DNA of 64,000 nt, taken from positions 124,001 through 188,000 of the forward strand of contig NZ_AUBX01000010.1 of assembly GCF_000429465.1 (NCBI RefSeq), read 5' to 3'. Numbering within the stretch: position 1 is the stretch's first letter; each line of letters begins with the position of its first letter. A program made the translations under genes and the position numbers. This stretch comes from Algoriphagus vanfongensis DSM 17529. GTDB lineage: Bacteria > Bacteroidota > Bacteroidia > Cytophagales > Cyclobacteriaceae. The notes beneath the pieces are model-generated. The model made no database searches and was not told the origin of the DNA. It saw only the letters and a program-made list of their open reading frames with translations. Shown here one piece after another: positions 43,778 to 54,056 of this stretch.

Positions 43778-46138
43778 TTATTCACTCTTGAGAGTTTTGG
43801 CGGGGTTGACCAGCGCTACTTTGATCGCTTGACTACTTACGGTCAATAAAGCAATGAGCAAAGTGACAGCTCCAGTCATCAGAAAAATTCTCCAATCAAT
43901 TGCCGTTCTGTAATCGAAAGTATCCAGCCAGTTTTTCATAAAATACCAGGAAAGAGGAATCCCAATGATCACAGAAACCAGAACAAGCTTGCTGAATTCG
44001 GAGGAGAGCAAAGTGATCAAACTGGACACTGAAGCTCCCATGACTTTTCGAACCGAAATTTCTTTTTTTCTTCTTTCGGCAATGAAAGTAGCCAAGCCAA
44101 ACAAGCCCATGCAGGAAATCACGACTGCCAAAACTGAAAAGAGAGAGGTCAAAGCCGCAGTCTGCTGTTGAGAGCGGAATTTTTGCTCATTTACCTGATC
44201 TACAAATTGATATTCAAAAGGTGAATTGGGGTCAAATTTTGCAAAGACTCTTTCAACACTCGCCAGTGAAGTCGACATATCCTGTCCTCCCTTCAATCGA
44301 ATATGGATAAAGTTTAAGTTTCGTTTCGGCCCTATGATCACAATAGGTTTCACAGCCTCAAATGGGGATTCCATTACAAAATCTTTGACAAGACCCACAA
44401 TCGTAAATTCCATCCCATCATCCTTGATGACTTGTCCTATGGGATCGTCAAATCCCATAATTTCGGCAGATTTCTCATTGATAATCGCAGCCATACTATC
44501 GCTGGCGTGGGTAAAAATATCTATATCCCGACCTGCCAAGAGCGTCATTCCAGCTGTTTTTACCAGATTGGCATCCTGCCCCATTCTGGAAATATCCGGT
44601 TGGTAATCGGCTTCTTTCCCCTGCCATTCCATCATGTTGGTGTCGCTGTAGATCTCGGTCAATGGTGAAAATGTATACGTCACACTTTCCACTTCAGGTA
44701 AGGCCAGCAACTCATTTTTCATAGCAACCTTATTTTTCCGAATAGACGTTGTCACCTGATGGAATATGAGATTTTCTTCATTCAAGCCCATATCTCGATT
44801 TTGCACAAACTGCACCTGATCCCTGATAATCCAGACACTGGAAAGAAGCGCCACGACCACCGCAAACTGAAATACCACCAAAACTTCTCTCGGACGAACT
44901 CCCCAGTTTCTATTTCCCAACGTGGATTTGAAAATCACCGTGGGTTTAAAAGAGCTCATCAAAAATGCAGGATAACTCCCCGCCAAAACACCTATCAACA
45001 GCACATAAACCAAGGACAACACAAGGAAAAAGGGTTGGTTGAAAGGATTCGTCAGCTGCTGGCCGATCAAGTCAGTGAACCAAGGAAAAGTGATGGAGAC
45101 CAAAACCAGTGCTACTCCAAAGGCGCAGAGCGCGATCAAAATTGATTCAGCCAAAAATTGGCCGATCAGCATGCTTTTAGCAGCTCCGGAGATTTTCCGG
45201 ATTCCCACCTCTTTGGATCGTTTTTCACTTTGAGCTGTGCTCAAGTTTACAAAATTGATCCCTGCGATGATCAAGACAATCACCGAGACTATCCCAAACA
45301 TTCGGATCAGCTCGATTTTGCCGCCTACAGATTCCCCATTTTCAAATTTGGAATACAAATGCAGGTTTTTGACAGGAAAAAGGAAATCGGAAATATCATC
45401 CCCTTGAGCCCAATGTTTTTTAGTGAATCCTTCAAATTTTTCATTGAATAGCGAGAGATCTGTCCCTTTTGCCAGCATGGCAAAGGTTCGGTAAGAATTA
45501 TTCCCCCAGAAGTCATCTACCCAACCCATCGTTTCCAATTTTTGGAAGGGTAAAAATGCAGAAAACTCAAATCCTGTATTAGTAGGAAGGTCCTTGATCA
45601 CAGCTTTCACTTCAAAATCCAATTGGTTTTCAGCCTTTACTGTCTTGCCCAAGGCTGAGGATTCACCAAAAAGCTTCTTTGCCAAAGACTCAGTAATCAC
45701 AATGTTGTCGGGAGCAGCTAGCGCCTCGATTGGATCCCCATCTACCGCCTCAAAACTAAAAATCTTGAAGAATCCCGGGTCTGTAAAAGTAATTTGCTCC
45801 GTAAACTTCCTATCCCCAGCGGCTAAGAGAAAAGGGTCCCACTCGGTGATTCGGGCTGCTTCCTCTACTTCCGGATATTCTTCCAGAAGCGCTGCCGCAT
45901 AGGGAGCCGGAGTATAGTCCCATGAGGATATTTCCCCCTGCATTTCAGAATTTCTCCAAACAGCATAAATCCTATCCGAATTTTCATGAAATCGATCGAC
46001 TGATAGCTCAAACTGAACCCAAATCAGAATCAAAATGGAGGCAGCCATCCCAATTCCTAATCCTCCGATATTGATAAACGTATGACTCTTGCTGCGAAGA
46101 ATGTTTCTCCAGGCGATTTTAAGGTAGTTTTTCAGCAT
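43778..46138 (-). CDS. FtsX/MacB-type ABC permease 5
   Basis: 786 residues, the shortest of the ten. Coupling motifs are RSKEVGIRKISGA and KKEISVRKVMGA; the end is NPAKTLKSE. N-terminal helix about 19-41, FtsX modules about 275-410 and 665-775. It is the last gene of the permease 10-5 unit; its own leader (46143-46240) is nearly identical to that of permease 7 although the proteins are clearly different. Confidence 0.88.
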   Translation of the reverse strand: MLKNYLKIAWRNILRSKSHTFINIGGLGIGMAASILILIWVQFELSVDRFHENSDRIYAVWRNSEMQGEISSWDYTPAPYAAALLEEYPEVEEAARITEWDPFLLAAGDRKFTEQITFTDPGFFKIFSFEAVDGDPIEALAAPDNIVITESLAKKLFGESSALGKTVKAENQLDFEVKAVIKDLPTNTGFEFSAFLPFQKLETMGWVDDFWGNNSYRTFAMLAKGTDLSLFNEKFEGFTKKHWAQGDDISDFLFPVKNLHLYSKFENGESVGGKIELIRMFGIVSVIVLIIAGINFVNLSTAQSEKRSKEVGIRKISGAAKSMLIGQFLAESILIALCAFGVALVLVSITFPWFTDLIGQQLTNPFNQPFFLVLSLVYVLLIGVLAGSYPAFLMSSFKPTVIFKSTLGNRNWGVRPREVLVVFQFAVVVALLSSVWIIRDQVQFVQNRDMGLNEENLIFHQVTTSIRKNKVAMKNELLALPEVESVTYTFSPLTEIYSDTNMMEWQGKEADYQPDISRMGQDANLVKTAGMTLLAGRDIDIFTHASDSMAAIINEKSAEIMGFDDPIGQVIKDDGMEFTIVGLVKDFVMESPFEAVKPIVIIGPKRNLNFIHIRLKGGQDMSTSLASVERVFAKFDPNSPFEYQFVDQVNEQKFRSQQQTAALTSLFSVLAVVISCMGLFGLATFIAERRKKEISVRKVMGASVSSLITLLSSEFSKLVLVSVIIGIPLSWYFMKNWLDTFDYRTAIDWRIFLMTGAVTLLIALLTVSSQAIKVALVNPAKTLKSE

Positions 46139-46142
46139 GGGA

Positions 46143-46240
46143 ATTAAAGTTGAAGGGTTGGAAAGTTGAAAGGTTAAAAGGTTGGAAAACTAGAATATCC
46201 AATCTCTTTTCTCTCTTCTCTTATCTTTTGTCTTACGTCT
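46143..46240 (-). repeat. T1 leader cassette before permease 5
   Basis: 98 bp that match 51322-51419 at 95 positions by eye. On the plus strand it begins AAAGTTGAAGGGTTGG, continues with GGAAAGTTGAAAGGTT and AAAAGGTTGG, then CAATCTCTTTTCTC and TCTTACGTCT. Within it the phrase RAAAGTTGAAAGG recurs at about 16-bp intervals. Confidence 0.8.
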
Positions 46241-46274
46241 AACGTCTTGGTTCTGAGTTCTTGATTCTAAATTC

Positions 46275-48701
46275 TCACTCCGATCGAAGGGAGTCGACCG
46301 GATTCATGGATGCAGCTTTGATGGATTGAAAGCTGATAGTAAGCAGCGCAATCATTACAGCTAGGAAGCCAGAGATCAAAAAGACCCACCATTGAACTCC
46401 GACTTGATAGGCAAAACCTTCCAACCACTGGTTCATTCCGTACCAAGCCACAGGTGTCGCAATCAGAATGGCGATGAACACCAATTTGATAAAGTCCTTG
46501 GACAGCAAAGCCACGATGTTTCCGGTGTTGGCACCCAGCACTTTTCTAACTCCTATCTCTTTCGTTCTTTGCTCAGCAGTGTAAGTTGCCAATCCCAACA
46601 GTCCCAAACAGGCGATGAAAATAGCAAGGATAGAAAAAGTGGTAAAGATCTGTCTGAAGCGGAAATCAGATTCATATTGGGTATTAAAATCCTCATCCAA
46701 AAAGCTATAAATAAACGGCCGGTGAGGCGCCAGACTCGTCCAGATTCCTTCGATTTCTGCAAGCGTAGCAGGGAGATTTTCTGTGTTTAGCTTCAGACTC
46801 ATGTATCTGCTAGCATAAGCTTCAAAAGGCAAAGTCAAAGGCTCTACTTTATTATGTAATGAGATATAATTGAAGTCTTTGACTACTCCTATCACTTCAC
46901 CTGCCCTACCCCACTGATCAAATTTTTTGCCCACGATATCTGCCGGATTGGAATAGCCATATTGTCTGGCTGCGGCTTCATTGACGACCAATGCAGCACT
47001 AGAATCAGATGGATAATCCCTGGAATAGGATCTCCCAGCTATTAATTCCAAATCAAAGTGATCTATGAAATCCAGCCCCACCTGAAAAATCGCCTGTCCT
47101 TCCATGATCATTTCACCATCGGGATTCTCAATAGTCGTCCCCGCATTGGGAAAATGGCTTCCCGGCACAGATCTGGAAAATGCTACAGATGCAATCTTCG
47201 GATTTTTCTCCAGTTCATTCTCCAAAGCAGATGAAACGGTATTGACTTGCTCATCATAATTGTAGTCCACCACCAGCATTTGCTCCTTATCAAAGCCCAT
47301 GTCTTTTTCCATCAAATGACTCATTTGATTGTAGACTATAATCGTCCCGGCGATCAGTGCGATCGACAAGCTAAACTGAAACACAACCAGTCCTTTTCTG
47401 AGATTGACACCTTTTGCATCTGATTTATTGATGCCCTTCAAAATAGAAACAGGACGGAAACTGGACAGTACCAAGGCGGGATAAGACCCTGCCAGAAGTC
47501 CTACCAGAAGTACAATTCCTACAAAAAACGGAATCGTCTGCCAGTTGATTAGTTGATTGATGGAAAGGACTTTACCGGTCAGCTGATTCATCATCGGCAA
47601 GGATACTGAGACCAAAATCACCGAAACCAGAGAAGAAATCAATACGATGATGATGGATTCCCCCAGAAACTGGGCGATCAAACTTCCCTTTTCAGCTCCG
47701 ATTGATTTTCGGATTCCTACTTCCTTCGCTCGCTCCAGAGATCGGGCTGTGGATAAGTTCATGAAATTGATGATCCCTACGATCAGGATAAAAAGCCCGA
47801 TGACCGAAAAGACATAAATATTGGAGAGCGATGCAGTATCGCCAGGCTGTCGCTGCACTTCCGATCTCAGATACATATCTTCCAGCGGTTCGATCGCTAT
47901 GGTATAGTTTGGACCATTCTCCTCGCTAGCTCTCCGATTGACAAACTCAGGCAGTTTGGCTTCGAAAGCCGCTTGATCAAACTGCTCATTGACTAAAAAA
48001 TAGGTGTAAGTATCCACATATCCCCACGCATCAAATACATCCGGTCTGGACTGATAGAATGTACTAAGGGAAAGAAGTGTATTGAATTGAAGGTGAGAAT
48101 TGGAGGGAAGATCACGCATTACGCCTGTCACCGTATATTCACCGGCATTGGCACGTCCGGCCACATCACTTCCTTTCATCGTTTTGCCGAGAGCACTGAC
48201 GTCACCAAAGTATTTTATGGCATTAGTCTCTGACAACACTACACTATAGGGAGCTACCAAGGCTGTTTTTGGATCTCCTTCTACTAGATCCCAAGAAAAC
48301 ACATCAAAGACTGTGGAGTCCATGAAAACAATTCCATCCTCTTGCTGGGTCTCATCCTGTACGGTGAAAAGGATATCCGCTCGGCCTGAAAACCGTACCA
48401 CCTTTTCCACTTCAGGAAAATCAAGCTCCAAAGCTGGTCCTACTGGAGCATTTCCCCATACCCAAAAATTTTCTCTGGAATTGTTTTCTGCCTGTTCATC
48501 TTCAGAAAAATAGCCATGAACCACCCGATAGATTCGGTCGCCTTTTTCATTGAATTTGTCATAGGATAGCTCATCCTGCACAAACATAAAAATGAGCACG
48601 CAGCAGGCCATACCAATTCCTAATCCAACAATATTGATCAGGGAATACACCTTCTTTTTCAGAAGATTTCTATAGGCGATTTTAAAGTAGTTTTTCCACA
48701 T
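46275..48701 (-). CDS. FtsX/MacB-type ABC permease 6
   Basis: 808 residues of the same plan. Coupling motifs RAKEVGIRKSIGA and TKEIGVRKVLGA; end NPVDSLRSE. The first periplasmic domain holds a long acidic stretch (FSEDEQAENNSRENF). The start has the T2 hairpin leader (48702-48770). Gaps on either side are 136 and 189 bp. Confidence 0.88.
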   Translation of the reverse strand: MWKNYFKIAYRNLLKKKVYSLINIVGLGIGMACCVLIFMFVQDELSYDKFNEKGDRIYRVVHGYFSEDEQAENNSRENFWVWGNAPVGPALELDFPEVEKVVRFSGRADILFTVQDETQQEDGIVFMDSTVFDVFSWDLVEGDPKTALVAPYSVVLSETNAIKYFGDVSALGKTMKGSDVAGRANAGEYTVTGVMRDLPSNSHLQFNTLLSLSTFYQSRPDVFDAWGYVDTYTYFLVNEQFDQAAFEAKLPEFVNRRASEENGPNYTIAIEPLEDMYLRSEVQRQPGDTASLSNIYVFSVIGLFILIVGIINFMNLSTARSLERAKEVGIRKSIGAEKGSLIAQFLGESIIIVLISSLVSVILVSVSLPMMNQLTGKVLSINQLINWQTIPFFVGIVLLVGLLAGSYPALVLSSFRPVSILKGINKSDAKGVNLRKGLVVFQFSLSIALIAGTIIVYNQMSHLMEKDMGFDKEQMLVVDYNYDEQVNTVSSALENELEKNPKIASVAFSRSVPGSHFPNAGTTIENPDGEMIMEGQAIFQVGLDFIDHFDLELIAGRSYSRDYPSDSSAALVVNEAAARQYGYSNPADIVGKKFDQWGRAGEVIGVVKDFNYISLHNKVEPLTLPFEAYASRYMSLKLNTENLPATLAEIEGIWTSLAPHRPFIYSFLDEDFNTQYESDFRFRQIFTTFSILAIFIACLGLLGLATYTAEQRTKEIGVRKVLGANTGNIVALLSKDFIKLVFIAILIATPVAWYGMNQWLEGFAYQVGVQWWVFLISGFLAVMIALLTISFQSIKAASMNPVDSLRSE

Positions 48702-48770
48702 GATGATATAATTTCAAAATTGGAGTTACTTGTCCGCCGTGGCGGATTGAAAAATTGAAAAATCAGCCTC
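48702..48770 (-). repeat. T2 hairpin leader before permease 6
   Basis: 69 bp directly before the ATG, matching 53859-53927 at 65 positions by eye. Its centre is the palindrome TCCGCC-GT-GGCGGA (48733-48746), flanked by ACTTG and TTGAAAAATTG. In the transcript the hairpin would stand 31 nt before the start codon. Confidence 0.8.
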
Positions 48771-48890
48771 AATTCGTTCAAAATCTCCAATCTCTTTTCT
48801 CTAATCTAATGTCTTACGTCTAATGTCTAGAATCCTGACTCTCGGTTCTTGATTCTATATACTAATTACCCGATACCAACTCCCAATGCC

Positions 48891-51317
48891 TCACTCATCC
48901 TTTAAGCTTTTCACCGGATCGGCTTGGATACTCTTGAAAGTCTGAAAGAAAATCGTACCTGCCGCCAGCCCCAGACAGGTGACTATGGCCAGCACAATAA
49001 GCCCCACACTGATGCCTGTTTTGTATGCAAATTCTTCCAACCATTGACTCATGAAATAAATGGCTATCGGCACGGCCAAGAGGATGGAAACAGCTACAAG
49101 CTTCAAATAAGAAGCAGACAGCATCAGGAATATCTCCGGCATTGTTGCGCCAAAGACTTTTCTGATTCCTATTTCTTTGGTACGTAGATGTGTCGTGTAG
49201 GCTGTCAAACCAAACAGTCCCAAACAGGCGATCAAAATCGACATAACTGTCAATACCTGAAGCAAATCGGCCATTTTCATCTCAGACTGATACACTCTGG
49301 CAAAGTCCTGATCCAAAAAGGAAAAGTTCATCGGCACACGAGGTTCGTAATCTTTCCAGCCCGTTCTCAGCTCATCGATAGCTGCTTCTACATTGCTTCC
49401 CTGCACTCTCACAGATATATAATCTCTTAGAAAATAGTCGTGCATGTATTCGATCACCAGCGGTTTAATCTCATTTCTGTAAGATTCAAAATTGAAGTCC
49501 TTCACCATTCCGATTACTTCCAAAGTAGCCTCATCTTCTGCTCCTTGGTTTTTGACCACTATCTGGCCAATGGGATCGGCAGCGATGCCCAGATAGCTCG
49601 CAGCTTTTTCATTGATGATGATTTTTCCTGCATCAGCACCTTGGGTTAGGGCAAAATTCCTTCCCTCCACCAGCTCAAAGGCATAGGTATCCATGTAGTC
49701 TGCATCGGCTTCGTACCAGTTCATCCCCTGCTCCTCGGTTTCATTTTTCAGGTTGAAAGATCGCATCTGAAACTGCCCGGCCATGGGAATTCCGGTAGAG
49801 AAACTCATGGATTGGATCTGGGAACTGGAGGAAAACCGGGCCTTGAAATCTTCCCGTTGTTCATTTCTGATTTCCCCATCATTATGAATGATGACTAGCT
49901 GCTCCTTATCAAATCCAGGATTGGAGTTTTGTATAAAGCTCATCTGACGCTGAACCAACAAAGTGCAAATGATCAAGGTCAGCGAAGTGGCAAACTGAAA
50001 AATGACCAGAGCATTTCTGAATGAGTGGGAATTCTTGCCAACAGTCAACTGCTTTTTCATAATCAGCAGTGGCTTGAAAGAAGAAAGATAAAATGCCGGA
50101 TAGGCTCCCGATAAAAGTGTCAAAGACACCAGCAATACCGGAATGAAAACCCAAATCCAAGGATTCCCAATCATGTTGAATTGCAGTTCCTTTCCTGAAA
50201 TCTCATTGAAAAGTCCATTGGATAACTGTACGATAATGAGCGAAAGCGCAATGGAAATCAAAACCAAAATGAAGGCCTCCGTCAAAAACTGGTAAATCAA
50301 TTGGGATTTTGCTGATCCCATGACCTTGCGAACTCCCACTTCCATGGACCGAAGTCCGGCTTTGGCTGTGGCCAGATTCATGAAATTGATGCAAGCCAAA
50401 AGCAACACAAAAACTGCTACCAGAGAAAAAATATACACATAGCTTTCGTAGCCGTTTGCTTCCAATTCGCGCAACAAATGCGATTTCAGGTGAATATCCT
50501 TGATTGGCATCAGCTGGAGATTGTAGTCTGAACCATCTTCTTCGGCCCCAAAGGCAGGAATGGCATAATTGGCCACGATCTGATCAAGCTTGGTTTTTAC
50601 GACCTCGCTATCTCCGTTTGGGATTTTGACATAGGTATTCAAAATCGACCAAGACCAGGAATCCATCAGAAAAATCTCCTGATACATGCCCGGCTCATAG
50701 ACCAGCATATCAAATTGAATGTGGGACTGTGAAGGAATATCCTCCAAGACGGCTGCTATTTCTCTAGGCGTCGGATCATTACTGCCGATCAAAAGGACCT
50801 TCCCCAAAACTTCCGGCGCTGGAATTTCTCCAAAATACTTTTTGGCCATGGAGGCGGTGATCGCGATGAAATTGGGCTGGGAAAGTGCTTTTTCTTTGCT
50901 ACCAGCGACCAAGGGCAAATCAAAAACCTGAAAGAAATTTGGCTCGGCATAGAACACCTTTTCTTCTCTGAAAATTTCGTCTTTGTTTGCTCCAGAACCT
51001 GGCTGGATGGTAAAATCATTCCATTTCAAAATTCGGGTTACGGCTGCTACTTCTGGTATATCACTGGCAATGCGAGGCCCCAGAGATGGAGGCGCAGTGG
51101 CATAGCTGGCCGTTTTGAAATTGCCCCAATGGCTGCTGACCCGGTAGATGGAACTGGACTCAGGGATATACTGATCATAGCTCAACTCATCTTGGACAAA
51201 AAGCATCATCATCAAAAATCCACTGATTCCCAGCGTCAAACCGAATATGTTCAGTCCGGTATAGAGTCTATTCTTTTTTAGGACTCTCCAGGCGATTTTT
51301 AAGTAGTTTTTCCACAT
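48891..51317 (-). CDS. FtsX/MacB-type ABC permease 7
   Basis: 808 residues. Coupling motifs RSMEVGVRKVMGS and TKEIGIRKVFGA; the end is DPVKSLKDE, the only one of the ten with Asp in place of Asn at the first position. N-terminal helix about 20-42 with a run of Met (LMMMLFVQDE). It follows permease 8 after 132 bp and its start has the T1 leader. Confidence 0.88.
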   Translation of the reverse strand: MWKNYLKIAWRVLKKNRLYTGLNIFGLTLGISGFLMMMLFVQDELSYDQYIPESSSIYRVSSHWGNFKTASYATAPPSLGPRIASDIPEVAAVTRILKWNDFTIQPGSGANKDEIFREEKVFYAEPNFFQVFDLPLVAGSKEKALSQPNFIAITASMAKKYFGEIPAPEVLGKVLLIGSNDPTPREIAAVLEDIPSQSHIQFDMLVYEPGMYQEIFLMDSWSWSILNTYVKIPNGDSEVVKTKLDQIVANYAIPAFGAEEDGSDYNLQLMPIKDIHLKSHLLRELEANGYESYVYIFSLVAVFVLLLACINFMNLATAKAGLRSMEVGVRKVMGSAKSQLIYQFLTEAFILVLISIALSLIIVQLSNGLFNEISGKELQFNMIGNPWIWVFIPVLLVSLTLLSGAYPAFYLSSFKPLLIMKKQLTVGKNSHSFRNALVIFQFATSLTLIICTLLVQRQMSFIQNSNPGFDKEQLVIIHNDGEIRNEQREDFKARFSSSSQIQSMSFSTGIPMAGQFQMRSFNLKNETEEQGMNWYEADADYMDTYAFELVEGRNFALTQGADAGKIIINEKAASYLGIAADPIGQIVVKNQGAEDEATLEVIGMVKDFNFESYRNEIKPLVIEYMHDYFLRDYISVRVQGSNVEAAIDELRTGWKDYEPRVPMNFSFLDQDFARVYQSEMKMADLLQVLTVMSILIACLGLFGLTAYTTHLRTKEIGIRKVFGATMPEIFLMLSASYLKLVAVSILLAVPIAIYFMSQWLEEFAYKTGISVGLIVLAIVTCLGLAAGTIFFQTFKSIQADPVKSLKDE

Positions 51318-51321
51318 GGGT

Positions 51322-51419
51322 ATTAAAGTTGAAAGGTTGGAAAGTTGAAAGGTTAAAAGGTTGGAAAACTAGAATCTCCAATCTCTTTTCTCTCTTCTCT
51401 TATCTTATGTCTTACGTCT
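51322..51419 (-). repeat. T1 leader cassette before permease 7
   Basis: Second copy of the 98-bp leader at 46143-46240, with three differences. It ends four bases before the ATG of permease 7. After 51419 the spacer continues with TCTTGATTCTTGGTTCTC phrases. Confidence 0.8.
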
Positions 51420-51449
51420 TGATTCTTGGTTCTCGATTCTTGATTCCCT

Positions 51450-53858
51450 CTACTCACTTTTCAAACTCTTAACTGGATTCATCAAAGCCGCTTTGATAGC
51501 CTGAAAACTGACCGTGGCCAAAGCAACCACGATGGCTAAAACGCCGGCAACTGCAAATACCCACCAGTCCAGATTGATCCTAAAGGCAAAATCCTGAATC
51601 CACTGATCCACCACATACCAAGAAATCGGGATGGCGACCAAGAGAGATAGAACAACCAGCTTGATAAAATCTTTGGAAAGTATAGCCACCACTCCTGCCA
51701 CGGACGCTCCCAGTACTTTTCGAATGCCTATTTCCTTGACTCGCTGTTCGGTGGAGAAAGTAGCCAAACCAAAAAGTCCCAAACAGGAAATCAAAATGGA
51801 TAAGATTGTCAACATGCCCACGATGGCATTTACTGTCCGATCAGCTCGATACAATTCGGTAAAATGATCATCTAGAAACTGATACTCAAATTCACGTTCT
51901 GGAATGATTTCATTCCAAACAGACTCCATATGCGCCAAAGCTTCTGGCACCTGATCAGCACTGATTTTCACAGATACTTCCTCGTATCCCCAGTTTTTGT
52001 TGTTGAACAAAGTCAGTGTTTCTATTTGATGATGCAGGGAATTGAAGTTAAAATCCTTCACTATCCCCACTATGCTTGCTGCTGAATCCATCCCGCTAAA
52101 CCCAAACTCTGAACCTATCAAAGACTCCAGATCCTTTCCCCCACCCTCATTCTGCAAAAGCTCATTTGCCAAAGACTCATTGATCAGATAGGTTCTTCCT
52201 TTGTCAGCTTCGGAGTTGGTGAAATTCCTTCCCGCGATCAGCTCGATCTGATATACATTTAGAAAATCTTCATCGACCACTACCTGTGAAGTTGCCAAAC
52301 TACGTGCTGGTCCTTCCCCATGAAAAGTCACCGAGGTCTGATGCAAATTATTTCCCAATCGCTGACCCGAGGCAGTAACGCTTTGAATGAGGGAGTTTGC
52401 CAGCAAATTTTCTTTTAGAACATCATAGCGATCCGAATAACGTCCTCCAATCGGCAAGGTCACTACCTGCTCATGCGAAAAGCCCAAATCCTTGTCCTGC
52501 ATATACCTCACCTGTCTGGTGGCAAAAAAGGTGGAGATAATCAAAAATATGGCACAGCTAAACTGAACTATGACGAGGACATTTCTGAATTCAGACTTTC
52601 TTTTGCCAGACTCCGCAGAACCTTTGAGCACTTTGACAGGCTGAAAACTGGAAAGGAAAACCGCTGGATAAATACCCGACAGTATCCCAACTGCCAATGC
52701 TCCCAAGATCACTAAGCCAAGTAAAACGGGATCTGTGAAAAGTGGAAAATTCAAACTTCGCTGGCTGAATTCACTTAGAAATGGGATTGCCCAGTAAACC
52801 AACATCACCGCCAAAGCCATCGCAAACATGCTGATCAAGATGGATTCACTGATAAACTGGCTATACAATTGCTGTTTGGAGGCGCCTGAGGCCTTTCTCA
52901 CCCCGATCTCCAAAGCTCTTCCAATCGACTTTGCGGAAGATAAATTCACGAAATTGATTCCCGCAATAAAGAGTACTATCAGAGCGATATAAAAGAATAT
53001 CTGGGTATAGGCTCCGTCAAATTTTTGAAAATTCACATAATCATGGGTGATGTCTTTGGAGCCATCATGAACCTCATTCAAGGGTTGCAAAAACAACTCA
53101 TAGCCTTGAGCTCGATCTTCTCCCATATGTGATTTGAGGTAGTCTGGAAATTTCTCTTCCAATGTGGCAAGATCAGTTCCTTCCACCAGCTCGAGATAAG
53201 TTGTCAGCCAATTACTTCCCCAATTCTCCATATTTCTGGGACCGGCGAAGGTGCTGAAAGAGGTCAGTGCATCAAATCTCAAATGGGAGTTTTTCGGAAT
53301 GTCCTCCACTATTCCCGTAACAGTAAAAAATAAGCTATCCTCCTCTGCCACCTGAAGAATCTTCCCCATCGCTGGTTCATTCCCAAATAGTTGCTCTGCT
53401 CCTGATTCTGTAAGAACTATAGTTCGAGGTTCAGCCAATGCCGAATTTGGATTTCCTTCGATCAGTTTGAAATCGAAAATCTGGAAAAATGAGGAATCTG
53501 CCCAAAGCGATTCTTCAATGGAAGGAGTAGTTCCTTCCAGTTCGAATGTCAAGCGATTTCCTGGCCTCACCCTGGTGAAATTGAGAATTTCAGGAAATTC
53601 CTCTATTAAAGTAGGCCCCATGGGATACATGGAAAGCGCTACATTCTGAGGAGCCACCATTCCCTCCCATTTCTGAACTTCATTTAGCCTATAAATATTC
53701 TTGGTATGAATCCCATCAAAACCCCGCTCGTAATTCACAAAGAGCAAAATCAGGATACACACCGCCATACCTATAGCCAAGCCAGCAATATTCAGAAAAG
53801 AAAAGAGCTTATTCTTCCTGATGTTTCTAAAGGCGATTTTAAGATAGTTTTTTAGCAT
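51450..53858 (-). CDS. FtsX/MacB-type ABC permease 8
   Basis: 802 residues. Coupling motifs RALEIGVRKASGA and VKEIGIRKVLGA; end NPVKSLKSE. N-terminal helix about 20-43, FtsX modules about 280-420 and 680-790. The start carries the second copy of the T2 leader (53859-53927). Confidence 0.88.
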   Translation of the reverse strand: MLKNYLKIAFRNIRKNKLFSFLNIAGLAIGMAVCILILLFVNYERGFDGIHTKNIYRLNEVQKWEGMVAPQNVALSMYPMGPTLIEEFPEILNFTRVRPGNRLTFELEGTTPSIEESLWADSSFFQIFDFKLIEGNPNSALAEPRTIVLTESGAEQLFGNEPAMGKILQVAEEDSLFFTVTGIVEDIPKNSHLRFDALTSFSTFAGPRNMENWGSNWLTTYLELVEGTDLATLEEKFPDYLKSHMGEDRAQGYELFLQPLNEVHDGSKDITHDYVNFQKFDGAYTQIFFYIALIVLFIAGINFVNLSSAKSIGRALEIGVRKASGASKQQLYSQFISESILISMFAMALAVMLVYWAIPFLSEFSQRSLNFPLFTDPVLLGLVILGALAVGILSGIYPAVFLSSFQPVKVLKGSAESGKRKSEFRNVLVIVQFSCAIFLIISTFFATRQVRYMQDKDLGFSHEQVVTLPIGGRYSDRYDVLKENLLANSLIQSVTASGQRLGNNLHQTSVTFHGEGPARSLATSQVVVDEDFLNVYQIELIAGRNFTNSEADKGRTYLINESLANELLQNEGGGKDLESLIGSEFGFSGMDSAASIVGIVKDFNFNSLHHQIETLTLFNNKNWGYEEVSVKISADQVPEALAHMESVWNEIIPEREFEYQFLDDHFTELYRADRTVNAIVGMLTILSILISCLGLFGLATFSTEQRVKEIGIRKVLGASVAGVVAILSKDFIKLVVLSLLVAIPISWYVVDQWIQDFAFRINLDWWVFAVAGVLAIVVALATVSFQAIKAALMNPVKSLKSE

Positions 53859-53927
53859 GATGATCTAATTTCAAAATTGGAATTACTTGTCCGCCGTGGC
53901 GGATTGGAAAATTGAAAAATTAGCCTC
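53859..53927 (-). repeat. T2 hairpin leader before permease 8
   Basis: Matches 48702-48770 at 65 of 69 positions. The TCCGCC-GT-GGCGGA palindrome is at 53890-53903, 31 nt before the ATG. After it the spacer to 54056 has CTCTTTTCTCC and TCTCTAATCTC phrases repeated several times. Confidence 0.8.
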
Positions 53928-54056
53928 GATTTCTTCCAATTCTCTTTTCTCCATTCTCCAATCTCTTTTCTCCATTCTCTAATCTCTTTTCTCTAATCTT
54001 TTGTCTTAAGTATAGATTCTTGACTCTCAATTCTATATACCAGATACCCTAACCAA

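Noticed and set aside
46143..51419. T1 leaders as insertion sequences or MITEs
   Set aside because: No terminal inverted repeats or target duplications could be seen, and both copies sit in the same place relative to start codons.
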